Notes: generated by a model from the letters alone, not told the origin. A DNA stretch of 25,852 nucleotides from JBHIDJ01 sp046760105 (GCA_046760105.1 JBHIDJ010000035.1:1-25852), one strand, 5' to 3'. Shown: positions 15,597 to 23,331, numbered from the stretch's first letter. Numbers and translations are program-made.

Positions 15597-17887
15597 GATG
15601 CTGCAGAAGTCGAAATCGCATCGACTATAGTGGGTCGACGTTTGCGCTGGCCCTCAAGCATACGCGCGTGACACGCGTGGGCAGCCTCAATGAAAAGCTG
15701 TGCCTCTTCGACCCTCTGATGGGCAAGTTCTAAGGTCGGTTCGTCGTTCCTCGTTTCGTACGCTATATAGAGATAACGCGCAAACTTGCTACCGGCGAAT
15801 GGGTCGAAGAACAGCTTGGTGTCATAAAACCGTTCGCGAAACTCGGCCAGGATCAGCTCGGGAGCGTCGGAGATGTCGGGATTTTGCATCTTGATCAGCC
15901 CCTGCGCGGCAGTGAGCATGGAGTCCAGTGCCTTCGTGGCGGCGCGGCGGGCATTGCCTTCGTCGAGAAGGAGCTGTGCTTCAAACACTTCGTTCTCGGC
16001 GGCGGCGATACCAAAGTCCGCTAAGCTCACCACCTCGCCCGCACACTCACCAACCGTTATGTCACCGATCGTAAATTGTCTTGCGTCGCTCCAATCCGTG
16101 TAGAACGAGGGATCTACGTCATGCGGCGGGACAACCATGAGATCCTGGAGCATTGTCTTGACTTCTTTCTTGCCGATGCGGGTAACAAACTCGCTGAAGT
16201 GCTCGGAGTATTGGCGCTCGCGCAGATAACGATCTAGCAGCCGATCAACGGTCTCGGGAATGCGTTTCGATGGCACGGCGCCGATACTCAAACCAAAGGC
16301 CTTGGCGTTCTCCGTCCACTGCCCGCCTAGGAGAACCCGAAAATGTGGCACTTTGTAACCATTAATGGTCCGGCCGACTCCATAAAATCCGATCTCGGCC
16401 AGGTGGTGCTGACCGCAGGCATTGAAGCAGCCGCTCACCTTGATCCTGAGATCCTTAATCGCTTCGTCATATTGCAGGTTCTTGGCGGCAAGGCGTTGCC
16501 GGAGCACCGCTGCGAGCCCGCGTGAGGAGGCGATACCGAGCTTGCACGTATCGGTGCCCGGGCAGGCGGTCACGTCTACGATCGTCTGCGCCCCCGGATT
16601 ACCCAAGCCGATTTCCGAAAGATCGCGGTGGAGCGCCGCAAGGTCAGACTCGTACACCCAGCGCAGGAGAAAATTCTGCTCCACGGTGGTGCGGATTGTG
16701 TCTGTTACGTACCGTCGGCAAATCGTGGCCAACCGGTGCAGCTGATAAGAGGTGATATCCCCCAGCGGCAATGTGACGGAAACCGCCGCAAAACCCGGTT
16801 GGCGCTGGCGGTACACGTTAGTCCTCACCCAGTCCTCAAAGCCCTGTGCCGGCGCCCCGGGTTCGGTGCTGGCGGGCTTTTTCAGAGGTGACTCGGTGGC
16901 GTCCTTGACCGAGTCGATCCAGTCGGTCCACCTTGGATCTTCTTGCAGCGCCCTGCGCTCTTCCAGCACCAGCCGACGAAACTCATCGATCCCGAGTTTG
17001 GCCACTAGGAACTTGATGCGCGCGCGGGCGCGGTTTCGCTTTTCACCCAACCGTGCAAACACGCGCCCAATCGCCTGCGCTGTCGGCAGCAGCTCTTCTT
17101 CGGGCAGAAATTCGTCGAAAAGTTTGGCCTGGTGGGGAATGGCGCCAAGCCCGCCGCCGACGTAGAACTCGAAGCCACGCTTTTCCACCCCATCCACAAC
17201 GCGCGTCTTGGCGATGGCGCCCATGTCATGCATGAAGACAAGGCCACAGGCGTGTGCGCTGCAACCCGAAAACGCCACCTTGAATTTGCGGCCGAAATCC
17301 TGGGTATCACGGTGGCCAAGTAGAAAATAAGCCGTTGCCTTGCTATAGGGAGTAACGTCAAAGACCTCGTCGCGGCATACACCGGCTAGAGGGCAGGCGG
17401 CGACGTTCCGTACCGTGTTGCCGCAGGCCTCCCGCGTGGTAATACCGACGGCGGCCAGCCTGCGGTGCATATCCGGTGTGTCGTCAATCGATACGAAATG
17501 AAGTTGAAAGTCCTGGCGGGTGGTGACATGTAAGACCGCATCCGAGTACTCCTCCGCGACGTCGGCGAGCACCTCCATCTGTTCGGTCGTTAGCCCACCA
17601 AACGGGATCTTGATCCGCTGCATCCCGGGCGCGTCCCACTTGGTGTTTGGGCCCTTAAGGAGATCACCCGAGGGATAGGGAAGCTCCTGGGTCTTTTCGC
17701 CGTCGTGGCGCTGGCCGTTGTCGTAACGCTGGCCGTACACGCCCCGGCGAAGGCGCATCTCCGCGAAGACCTTTTCTTCGATCTTGCCCTGCCGGCGGAG
17801 CTCCATCTGTCTCTCGTACTGATCGATCTCGCCGGCGAGTTCGGGTTTCATCCGATCCGCAAGGACCTTTTTCCAGCTCAGCTGCAC
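15593..17887 (-). CDS. Ferredoxin-type sulfite/nitrite reductase with C-terminal extension
   Basis: The 764-residue protein is a siroheme/4Fe-4S reductase. The cluster cysteines are Cys442 and Cys448 (ACPGTDTCKLG) and Cys487 and Cys491 (SGCFNACGQHH). Earlier structural counterparts are AACPLAGVCRDE and SGCSAHACGLV. It should reduce sulfite to sulfide (or nitrite to ammonia) in six-electron steps; cysG and cysB nearby favour sulfite. Reductases of this type usually end near residue 560-580. Here about 185 more residues follow, with a mostly helical stretch (AAATKALDSMLTAAQ-like, LTAAQGLIKMQ, HQRVEEAQLFIEAAHACHARM) that resembles a HEPN-like bundle. The start is GTG at 17887 with AGGAGG about 5 bases upstream. 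No cysJ-like flavoprotein is in the window, so ferredoxin is the likely donor. A minus-strand operon partner of 206 residues follows. Confidence 0.88.
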   Translation of the reverse strand: MQLSWKKVLADRMKPELAGEIDQYERQMELRRQGKIEEKVFAEMRLRRGVYGQRYDNGQRHDGEKTQELPYPSGDLLKGPNTKWDAPGMQRIKIPFGGLTTEQMEVLADVAEEYSDAVLHVTTRQDFQLHFVSIDDTPDMHRRLAAVGITTREACGNTVRNVAACPLAGVCRDEVFDVTPYSKATAYFLLGHRDTQDFGRKFKVAFSGCSAHACGLVFMHDMGAIAKTRVVDGVEKRGFEFYVGGGLGAIPHQAKLFDEFLPEEELLPTAQAIGRVFARLGEKRNRARARIKFLVAKLGIDEFRRLVLEERRALQEDPRWTDWIDSVKDATESPLKKPASTEPGAPAQGFEDWVRTNVYRQRQPGFAAVSVTLPLGDITSYQLHRLATICRRYVTDTIRTTVEQNFLLRWVYESDLAALHRDLSEIGLGNPGAQTIVDVTACPGTDTCKLGIASSRGLAAVLRQRLAAKNLQYDEAIKDLRIKVSGCFNACGQHHLAEIGFYGVGRTINGYKVPHFRVLLGGQWTENAKAFGLSIGAVPSKRIPETVDRLLDRYLRERQYSEHFSEFVTRIGKKEVKTMLQDLMVVPPHDVDPSFYTDWSDARQFTIGDITVGECAGEVVSLADFGIAAAENEVFEAQLLLDEGNARRAATKALDSMLTAAQGLIKMQNPDISDAPELILAEFRERFYDTKLFFDPFAGSKFARYLYIAYETRNDEPTLELAHQRVEEAQLFIEAAHACHARMLEGQRKRRPTIVDAISTSAAS

Positions 17888-18311
17888 TCGGACCTCCTAG
17901 AACAGGGCCAAATTTTCGATTAGTTATGCAACCGTCTTATCAACGCTGTAATCGCATCGGTACGCGACCACACCCTTATCGAGGAAGATTCAGCCTCTCC
18001 GCGCCGAAGACTGAGCAATCGCTTTAAATGCTCCAGCGCGTGTATCCTGAGGCTGCCGTCGGCTGGCATATCCCGCTAGTTCTCGATTCTTCAGGTCGAT
18101 CACCCCAGGGTCGGCTCCTGAGCGCCACCTACAGCACCTGTATGAACCCGGCCGGATTCCGCACCGTAAACACAGCGTCTTTGCAACCTCACAGCCGCCG
18201 ACGCGAAAGCGGACAATAAACGAAGGCCTTATTCAGCAAAAAGAATAAATGGGAATATGAATATTCTATTTGATTATATTTTGGCCCATGCGCTTTATGG
18301 GATTTCTCAGA
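17888..18311. other. Intergenic region upstream of sulfite reductase, with AT-rich island
   Basis: About 420 bases with no supported gene; a 63-codon plus-strand frame at 18028-18219 shows no recognisable content. The reductase ribosome site is at its left edge (near 17893-17898 on the minus strand). An AT-rich island lies at 18236-18290 and holds a perfect palindrome, GAATAT-GA-ATATTC, at 18253-18266. The reductase promoter and CysB sites would be expected here, but I cannot place them. Confidence 0.5.
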
Positions 18312-18506
18312 TCATACACGGACCTGCTTATCACCAGCCCGAGCGACGTGCCCATCGTCCACGTCCTGTTGCCCTTCTACTAGTACCTTCTTGCGTTTCC
18401 GACGAATCTTTGAATAGCCCGACCTAATGAGAAAGCCCTTCGCTTCCTCTTCAGAGACGTTCTTCGGGATAGCTACCTCGACGGTGGCCAGAAAAGGAAG
18501 GCTCAT
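18312..18506 (-). CDS. Doubtful small ORF, 64 residues
   Basis: The frame encodes a short basic protein (SLPFLATVEVAIPKNV, then EEEAKGFLIRSGYSKIRRKRKK). The pattern of a strand followed by a GFLxxxGYxxI helix-turn resembles the insertion region of UvrA-type ATPases, so it may be a fragment of such a gene, but the likeness is weak. No ribosome site precedes the ATG and an in-frame stop lies just upstream. It sits in a debris-rich interval next to a possible IS remnant. It may be non-coding. Confidence 0.25.
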   Translation of the reverse strand: MSLPFLATVEVAIPKNVSEEEAKGFLIRSGYSKIRRKRKKVLVEGQQDVDDGHVARAGDKQVRV

Positions 18507-18817
18507 CTGAGGCTAGATGGCCTGACAGGAGGAACTCATTATCACCGTACGCCACTCAACACGAATCCTTGAAGGCCAAAGAAAGAGCCGACTTGGGGTC
18601 GACCAGCACTTACCCCGGTTTAACAGGCACCTAGAAAGGGGTTAGCATAACCTTGAAGGAGTGTCCGATGAACAAGCGCGTCCGACGATGGCTCTAGATC
18701 CCATCCCCGGGGGCTGGAATTGTCATGCTGCGTAAAACAGGTGGTACGAGAACGCAAATACGCAGCATACATATAAGTTAGACGACACGGTCAGATAACA
18801 AGTCAGGAGAAAGAACA
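18507..18817. other. Intergenic debris between the small ORF and the GFA gene
   Basis: About 310 bases with no intact gene. A good Shine-Dalgarno-like AGGAGGAA at 18529-18536 leads nowhere. A possible 5' end of an insertion sequence is listed separately. The last 40 bases carry the ribosome site of the GFA gene. Confidence 0.5.
18588..18697 (+). mobile_element. Possible 5' remnant of an IS3-type insertion sequence
   Basis: A leader with the word pattern TACCCCGGTTTAACAGGCACC, AAAGGGGTTAGCATAACC and TGAAGGAGTGTCCG leads to an ATG at 18668 reading MNKRVRRWL before a stop. This resembles the leader and first residues of OrfA in some IS3-family elements, which begin MNKRTRR or similar. If so, only the first nine codons remain. 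The match is from memory and short. Confidence 0.3.
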
Positions 18818-19183
18818 ATGTTAGCGGGCGGTTGTTTCTGCGGAACGATACGGTACGAGGTCTTGGGGATGGAGTACGAAACGGCAAACTGCCACTGTTC
18901 CATGTGTCGGCGTACGAGCGGTGCACCGTTCGTCTCCTGGTTTGTAGTGCCGACGTCTGAATTCAGATGGGTTTCAGGGAAACCTAAGGAGCTGCAATCG
19001 TCGGATCACGGGATACGGAGTTTCTGTTCCGACTGTGGGACCCCACTTACTTGCGAGCTAGACACACATCCCCAAGTAATCGATGTAACGATTTGCAGTC
19101 TTGATGATCCCGAGCAGCTACCGCCTAAAACGGATGAGTACACGGATACTCAGCTGTCGTGGGTTAGCTTGTCTCATGAATGA
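18818..19183 (+). CDS. GFA/CENP-V family zinc-binding protein
   Basis: A 121-residue protein with the complete zinc set of the GFA (formerly glutathione-dependent formaldehyde-activating) family: Cys6 and Cys8 (GGCFCG), Cys25, Cys27 and Cys30 (NCHCSMC), and Cys70 and Cys73 (SFCSDCGTPL). CSMCRRTSGAPF is the family signature. AGGAG lies about 9 bases before the ATG. The family name comes from a proposed role in S-hydroxymethyl-glutathione formation that is not generally proven. Placement 220 bases from tmm, in a cluster whose Tdm step releases formaldehyde, makes a formaldehyde-handling role worth testing, but this is inference. It is flanked on both sides by remnants, so it may have arrived with the rearrangement. 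Confidence 0.88.
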   Translation: MLAGGCFCGTIRYEVLGMEYETANCHCSMCRRTSGAPFVSWFVVPTSEFRWVSGKPKELQSSDHGIRSFCSDCGTPLTCELDTHPQVIDVTICSLDDPEQLPPKTDEYTDTQLSWVSLSHE

Positions 19184-19220
19184 TGGAGTCCCTTTTTCCG
19201 AAGAAAACCCACTCCGGTTC

Positions 19221-19310
19221 CGCTTCCCGTTTTGCGATCCGGAGAAGACGCGAGACGACCCTAAGCGAGACAGCAAGCGTACAGAAGAAAGGGCCGACGC
19301 TCAGTCGGCC
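19221..19310 (+). pseudogene. Degenerate copy of the tdm 3' end with its terminator
   Basis: Bases 19221-19252 match the tdm 3' end at 10589-10620 in 29 of 32 positions by eye. The frame reads RFPFCDPEKTR where tdm has RFPFYDPEKTR. About 30 bases further on, both loci have a CARAAGAAA word leading into a CCGAC...CAGTCGGCC hairpin, so the similarity is collinear over roughly 90 bases. The rest of the gene is missing upstream, where the GFA gene ends at 19183. It points toward tmm. Confidence 0.7.
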
Positions 19311-19316
19311 CTTTCT
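19286..19316. terminator. Strong bidirectional hairpin terminator between the remnant and tmm
   Basis: A perfect 13-bp stem, AGAAAGGGCCGAC at 19286-19298 with GTCGGCCCTTTCT at 19304-19316, has a five-base loop. It lies 90 bases past the tmm stop and downstream of the GFA gene, so it can serve both directions. Its core is related to the tdm terminator at 10660. Confidence 0.75.
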
Positions 19317-19405
19317 CGTTGACGCTATCGCGGTTGCCAGGCGACCCTTAGGAAAAACACGCGCGCGTTATGTTCTAGTTCTCGTGCCTTATGCCAGCAA
19401 GGTCC

Positions 19406-20755
19406 TCAGCTCGGCTCGGTACGCAAGTAAGCAGCCATGGAATCGTCCATCGCCTCGGTCCAAGGCGTGTGATGCACGGGTGATTGGGTAGCTGTGCAAG
19501 GTGACTTGAAGGCCTGGTCCCGGTAGCCGACGATACTGTGTTCCTTGTCGTGTTCCCACTTCTTAAAGTGATCCCGCGCCATATCGATATCGAACTGCGG
19601 GTAGTCCACATGTTGGTGCAGGTCCTTCATATAGTCCGTCTGAAAATCGATTTGTTCAAACGGGTCGGCGAGCTTCTCTTCCCGACCTACCCATTTGGCG
19701 ATGTCTTTCGCCATCTCCTCCTTCGAAGGCATCTCGATCCGTCCTAGCACAAAATCGCGCGCATACCAGGCCTGGATGTCGAACATGCTGAACGTGTAGA
19801 ACTGATCCTGCATCCCCAAGTACATGAGCTTGGGATTGCTCTCCCAGAAGATGCCTTTGTAGAGTCCCGGTGGATACAAACGGTTATGGGTTTTCAGCCT
19901 CAGGCTATCCTCGAGGAAGGGGAAATGGTGCAGGTAGCCTGTGCACAGGACGATCGCGTCCACGTCCTTGCTGCTGCCGTCTTTGAAGTGCGCCGTCTTG
20001 TCCTCGAGCTTTGTGAGCAAGGGCACCTCTGTAATTCCGTCAGGCCATTTGAACGCCATGGGCTTCGTTCGATAGCAGGTGGTCACTGATGCCGCGCCAT
20101 ACTTATGGCTCTGGATCGCGATGTCTTCCGCGGAATAGCTGGCACCGATGACAAGCACGTTCTTACCAGTGAACTCCCGCGCTTCGCGAAAATCATGGGC
20201 ATGCATGACGCGGCCTGGAAAACGATCGATACCTTCGAAGGCGGGAACATTCGGAACTGAGAAGTGCCCGGTGCTGACGATAACGTAGTCGAACTCGTCG
20301 GTTCGCTCGCGGTCTTCTGTTACGTTTCTGACCCTGACCTTGAACTTGCCGGTAGCGTCGGAGTACTCGACGAGTTTCACGTGCGTATCGAATTGAATAT
20401 ATTTCTTTAGATTTCCGTCTTTTGCTCGCCCAACAATGTAGTCATACAACACCTCGCGCGGAGGAAAGGACGCAATCGGTTTCCTGAAATGCTCGTCGAA
20501 GGTGTAGTCTGAAAACTCGAGGCACTCCTTGGGACCATTCGACCACAGATACCGATACATGCTGCCGTGCACGGGCTCTCCGTACTGATCCGTGCCGGTA
20601 TGCCAGTCGTAGTTCCACAGCCCGCCCCAGTCGCTCTGCTTCTCAAAGCACACAAGCTCGGGGATGTCTCGACCTTTTGCCTCGGCCTGCTGAAAGGCGC
20701 GCAGCTGCGACAGACCACAGGGGCCAGCACCAATGATGGCAACACGTTTAGTCAT
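19406..20755 (-). CDS. tmm: Trimethylamine monooxygenase (bacterial flavin-containing monooxygenase)
   Basis: The 449-residue protein matches bacterial Tmm nearly end to end. FAD motif GAGPCG is at 9-14, the FMO signature FPGRVMHAHDF at 179-189, the NADPH motif GASYSAED at 204-211 with Tyr207 (the residue I recall as mobile in Roseovarius Tmm), and CTGYLHHFPF at 271-280. Strongly Tmm-typical blocks include QYGEPVHGSMYRYLWSNGP and the C-terminal HHTPWTEAMDDS. It oxidises trimethylamine to the N-oxide using NADPH and oxygen in the cytoplasm, supplying Tdm. GGAGGGAG precedes the ATG. It runs in the same direction as the TPR and Liv-transporter genes, 183 bases after the TPR gene, and faces the GFA gene and a tdm remnant. 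Other FMOs such as indigo-forming ones are close relatives, but length and blocks favour Tmm. Confidence 0.93.
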   Translation of the reverse strand: MTKRVAIIGAGPCGLSQLRAFQQAEAKGRDIPELVCFEKQSDWGGLWNYDWHTGTDQYGEPVHGSMYRYLWSNGPKECLEFSDYTFDEHFRKPIASFPPREVLYDYIVGRAKDGNLKKYIQFDTHVKLVEYSDATGKFKVRVRNVTEDRERTDEFDYVIVSTGHFSVPNVPAFEGIDRFPGRVMHAHDFREAREFTGKNVLVIGASYSAEDIAIQSHKYGAASVTTCYRTKPMAFKWPDGITEVPLLTKLEDKTAHFKDGSSKDVDAIVLCTGYLHHFPFLEDSLRLKTHNRLYPPGLYKGIFWESNPKLMYLGMQDQFYTFSMFDIQAWYARDFVLGRIEMPSKEEMAKDIAKWVGREEKLADPFEQIDFQTDYMKDLHQHVDYPQFDIDMARDHFKKWEHDKEHSIVGYRDQAFKSPCTATQSPVHHTPWTEAMDDSMAAYLRTEPS

Positions 20756-20938
20756 GTCTCTCTCCCTCCTGTTTATGCAGATGGGGATCGGCGTTTATGC
20801 TGCAAAACCGCAAGCAATTCGCCCATCCTTCACTAAGCGGCTGTAGGTGGACCAACAATTCTCGGCCAGTTTGGCCGCCGGTTTCAAGTTCTTTCCATTC
20901 GAGTATTCCTTACTAGACCAATTGGCTGGGGGCGTGCA
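20756..20938. promoter_or_regulatory. Region upstream of tmm with two TGGACCA-like words
   Basis: TGGACCA is at 20848-20854 and TAGACCA at 20914-20920 (continuing as CCAATTGG), 66 bases apart. The words match the half-site repeated at the gntR control region. tmm therefore may have its own promoter under the same regulator. Single half-sites are short, so chance is possible. Confidence 0.3.
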
Positions 20939-21706
20939 TCAGCCAACCGTCGCACATAAGCGCAAGTGATCAATAACTTGTGCCAGTAAGAGTGCGGCCA
21001 TGATCCTGCCCTCATCCGTAAATTCGGCAGGCCGATCGACGATCCAGCGCTGGCGGATTGCCTGAGTACTAAAGGGACCAATAGTCGTGAGCTGGTGGGA
21101 GGGGCTGGTTATAAGCTCAGCCGGCTGCGCCCCCACATCCGCTAAACTCGCGATATTATTGCGAATTAGCGCTGCTCCGGGCTCGTTCGCACCCATAGCA
21201 CTCACGCGTTCCTGTAGGGCCTGCCTATACAACCGCTCTGCGTCTTGCAGCCGGTCAGTGATATGGAATAGTTCTGCTAGGTTGTTATGCGTTGCTGCTT
21301 GACCTGCCGGCAGTAGCTTCTCGTACTTCTTTAGAGCAATACGATCATATTGCTCCCGGTGTTTTCGCTCCATGCGCAGATGGAACAACGAGCTTCGTGC
21401 ACGCGCCTCGAGCCGCATTCGATCTACCCAGTGTGACGCCGCCTGCCAAGCGTCTAACGAATGTCGATAAGATTGCTCGGCCGCTGCAAGTTCTGCGTTG
21501 ATTCGATAGGCAACCGCTAGATTGTTAAGGCTGCTAGCTAGCCGTGGATCACCGTCATCAAAGTCCTGTGCAATATCGTAGGCGTTTTGCCATTGTTGGA
21601 CAGCCTCCGCAAAACGACCTCGGTCAAATTCTGCGGCACCCGTTTCGCTGAGCTCTACCCACAAGAACTCTGCCTTATCACCACCGTTTTCGGCGTTCAC
21701 CTTCAT
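20939..21706 (-). CDS. Tetratricopeptide-repeat protein
   Basis: A soluble, helical protein of 255 residues made of TPR-like repeats: FDRGRFAEAVQQWQNAYDIAQ, LNNLAVAYRINAELAAAEQSYRHSL and HNNLAELFHITDRLQDAERLYRQAL (each read in part) carry the usual small-large-aromatic pattern, with further helices between. The C-terminal 70 residues fall outside the repeats and contain a short hydrophobic helix (MAALLLAQVIDHL). The start is put at the ATG at 21706; a TTG at 21718 is possible, and neither has a clear ribosome site. There is no signal peptide. It sits between livF and tmm on the same strand. TPR proteins are scaffolds, so a partner role with the transporter or Tmm is only positional inference. 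Confidence 0.75.
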   Translation of the reverse strand: MKVNAENGGDKAEFLWVELSETGAAEFDRGRFAEAVQQWQNAYDIAQDFDDGDPRLASSLNNLAVAYRINAELAAAEQSYRHSLDAWQAASHWVDRMRLEARARSSLFHLRMERKHREQYDRIALKKYEKLLPAGQAATHNNLAELFHITDRLQDAERLYRQALQERVSAMGANEPGAALIRNNIASLADVGAQPAELITSPSHQLTTIGPFSTQAIRQRWIVDRPAEFTDEGRIMAALLLAQVIDHLRLCATVG

Positions 21707-21726
21707 CGTAACTAGCAACTACAGCC

Positions 21727-21808
21727 CAACGCAAAGACGCAAAGCGTACAGGAACAATGTTAAGATTCTGGTATTGTAAACTCTCTGCGTCTTTGCGCCT
21801 TCGCGTTG
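21727..21808. repeat. Inverted repeat with 18-base arms between livF and the TPR gene
   Basis: CAACGCAAAGACGCAAAG at 21727-21744 and the inverted partner CTTTGCGCCTTCGCGTTG at 21791-21808 match except at two positions, with a 46-base AT-rich centre. The AACGCAAAGACGC word type is one I associate with dispersed intergenic repeats in proteobacteria. It could form a long hairpin that separates livFGMHK transcripts from the TPR-tmm part. No second copy is in the window. Confidence 0.6.
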
Positions 21809-21869
21809 AGTAGTTAAAGATGCCATTCGGGCTTTTGAAATACGGGCTAACCACCCTACTTCCAAAGCC

Positions 21870-22577
21870 TCAAATACCGAGATAAGCCTTGCGCACGTGC
21901 TCATTATTCATTAACTTTTTAGCTTCTCCTTGCAGTGCAATGTGACCCGTCTCCAGCACGTAACCCTGACGAGCGAGTTCCAGCGCGAGTTCGGCGTTTT
22001 GTTCGACCAGAATGACCGCGACACCTTTGTTATTAATCTCGGTCAAAATTCGAGCTATTTCTTGGACAATAATCGGAGCAAGCCCTAGCGATGGTTCGTC
22101 CAGCAGCAGCAACCGCGGGTTCGCCATAAGCGCGCGCCCTATGGCAAGCATTTGCTGCTCGCCACCGCTCATGGTCTTTGCCAACTGGTTGCGGCGTTCC
22201 TTAAGCCGTGGGAAATGCGTAAAGACATTTTGTAAATCTCTTTCAATGCCGTCCTTGTCGGACCGGGTAAAGGCACCGGTATAGAGGTTTTCTAGCGCCG
22301 TGAGATCCGGAAATACGCGTCTGCCTTCGGGAACGTGGGCGATACCGAGCTTAAGGATTTTGTCCGCGGCAAGACCGTCTATACGTTGCCCGTCGAACCA
22401 GATCTCCCCCGCGCTAGGACGAACCAATCCGGAGATCGTGCGTAGTGTCGTACTCTTGCCAGCGCCGTTGGACCCGATAATCGTGACGAGGCCGTTCTCT
22501 TGGACCTCTAGCGAGATTCCTTTAAGGGCAGCGACCTTGTGATAGTGCACGACAATATCGGTCAGCTTTAACAACAT
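21870..22577 (-). CDS. livF: LivF-type ABC transporter ATP-binding protein
   Basis: A 235-residue ATPase of the branched-chain amino-acid/amide importer family: Walker A GSNGAGKST, signature MSGGEQQMLAIGRALMANP, Walker B LLLLDEPSLGL, and the H-loop replaced by VEQN as is usual for LivF. The start is the ATG at 22577, one base after the livG stop and at the first conserved strand (MLLKLTDIVVHY); the frame extends upstream to 22604 but that overlaps livG. With LivG it powers uptake through LivH and LivM. The operon leads into the TPR gene and tmm. The transported compound is not shown by this subunit. Confidence 0.92.
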   Translation of the reverse strand: MLLKLTDIVVHYHKVAALKGISLEVQENGLVTIIGSNGAGKSTTLRTISGLVRPSAGEIWFDGQRIDGLAADKILKLGIAHVPEGRRVFPDLTALENLYTGAFTRSDKDGIERDLQNVFTHFPRLKERRNQLAKTMSGGEQQMLAIGRALMANPRLLLLDEPSLGLAPIIVQEIARILTEINNKGVAVILVEQNAELALELARQGYVLETGHIALQGEAKKLMNNEHVRKAYLGI

Positions 22578-22578
22578 C

Positions 22579-23331
22579 TCACGTAGACCCGAGGTAGGCC
22601 TCAATTACGTCTTGATTGGACCGGATTTCTTCGGGTGAGCCCTCAGCCAGCAGTCTGCCAAAATTTAGCACCGTAAGTTTCTCACAAAGCCCCATAGCCG
22701 CTTGCATATGGTGTTCCACCAGAACGGTCGTGACACCGGATTCTTGCACCTTTCTTATCAGTTGCATCATGTGTCCGATTTCTTCCACGTCCATGCCACT
22801 GAACGGCTCATCTAAAAGCAAAAGTTTTGGTTCAGCAGCTAGAGCAATTGCTATGCCTAAAGCGCGCTGTGATCCAAGCGGGAGGTTGAGCGCCAGTTGA
22901 TCTTTGCGGTCCATCAGTCCCATGAAATCGAGGACCTCCAGCGCTTTTGCTGTTGCGTTTTCTTGCTTGTCGCGATCGGTGCGCAAAAGCGCATGAAGCA
23001 AGTTGATACGGGCATGCAAATGGCAACCTACTACTACGTTCTCGTACACGGTAAGTTCCTGGAACAGAGTGGTCTCCTGAAAGGTGCGAACTAACGCACG
23101 TTCCGCAATATCGCTTGCCCGCCGACCAGCGATGTCTTCTCCCTGATAAATGATCTGACCTTGGGTTGGCGGGTAAAAGCCGGCAATGGTCTTAAACATC
23201 GTGGTCTTGCCGGCACCATTCGGACCAATGAGCCCACGGATCTCCCCCGGCTCCACCGTGAAGCTCACATTGTCGAGCGCAACCAAGCCGCCGAAGCGCT
23301 TTGTTACCCCCCTGACTTCAAGCAACGCCAT
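22579..23331 (-). CDS. livG: LivG-type ABC transporter ATP-binding protein
   Basis: A 250-residue ATPase: Walker A GPNGAGKTT, Walker B LLLLDEPFSGM, and the H-loop VEHHMQAAM, with the LivG-typical N-terminal EVRGVTKRFGGLVALDNVSF. The signature loop reads LNLPLGSQRALGIA where LivG proteins usually have LSYGQQR; this is a substitution of the canonical residues but in a position where the family varies. The ATG at 23331 is at the first conserved strand, though the ribosome site is weak. A 104-base gap separates it from livM, the largest in the transporter operon. Confidence 0.92.
   Translation of the reverse strand: MALLEVRGVTKRFGGLVALDNVSFTVEPGEIRGLIGPNGAGKTTMFKTIAGFYPPTQGQIIYQGEDIAGRRASDIAERALVRTFQETTLFQELTVYENVVVGCHLHARINLLHALLRTDRDKQENATAKALEVLDFMGLMDRKDQLALNLPLGSQRALGIAIALAAEPKLLLLDEPFSGMDVEEIGHMMQLIRKVQESGVTTVLVEHHMQAAMGLCEKLTVLNFGRLLAEGSPEEIRSNQDVIEAYLGST

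Noticed and set aside
18028..18219. Plus-strand 63-codon ORF upstream of sulfite reductase
   Set aside because: It has no ribosome site and no recognisable domain, and its composition looks random.
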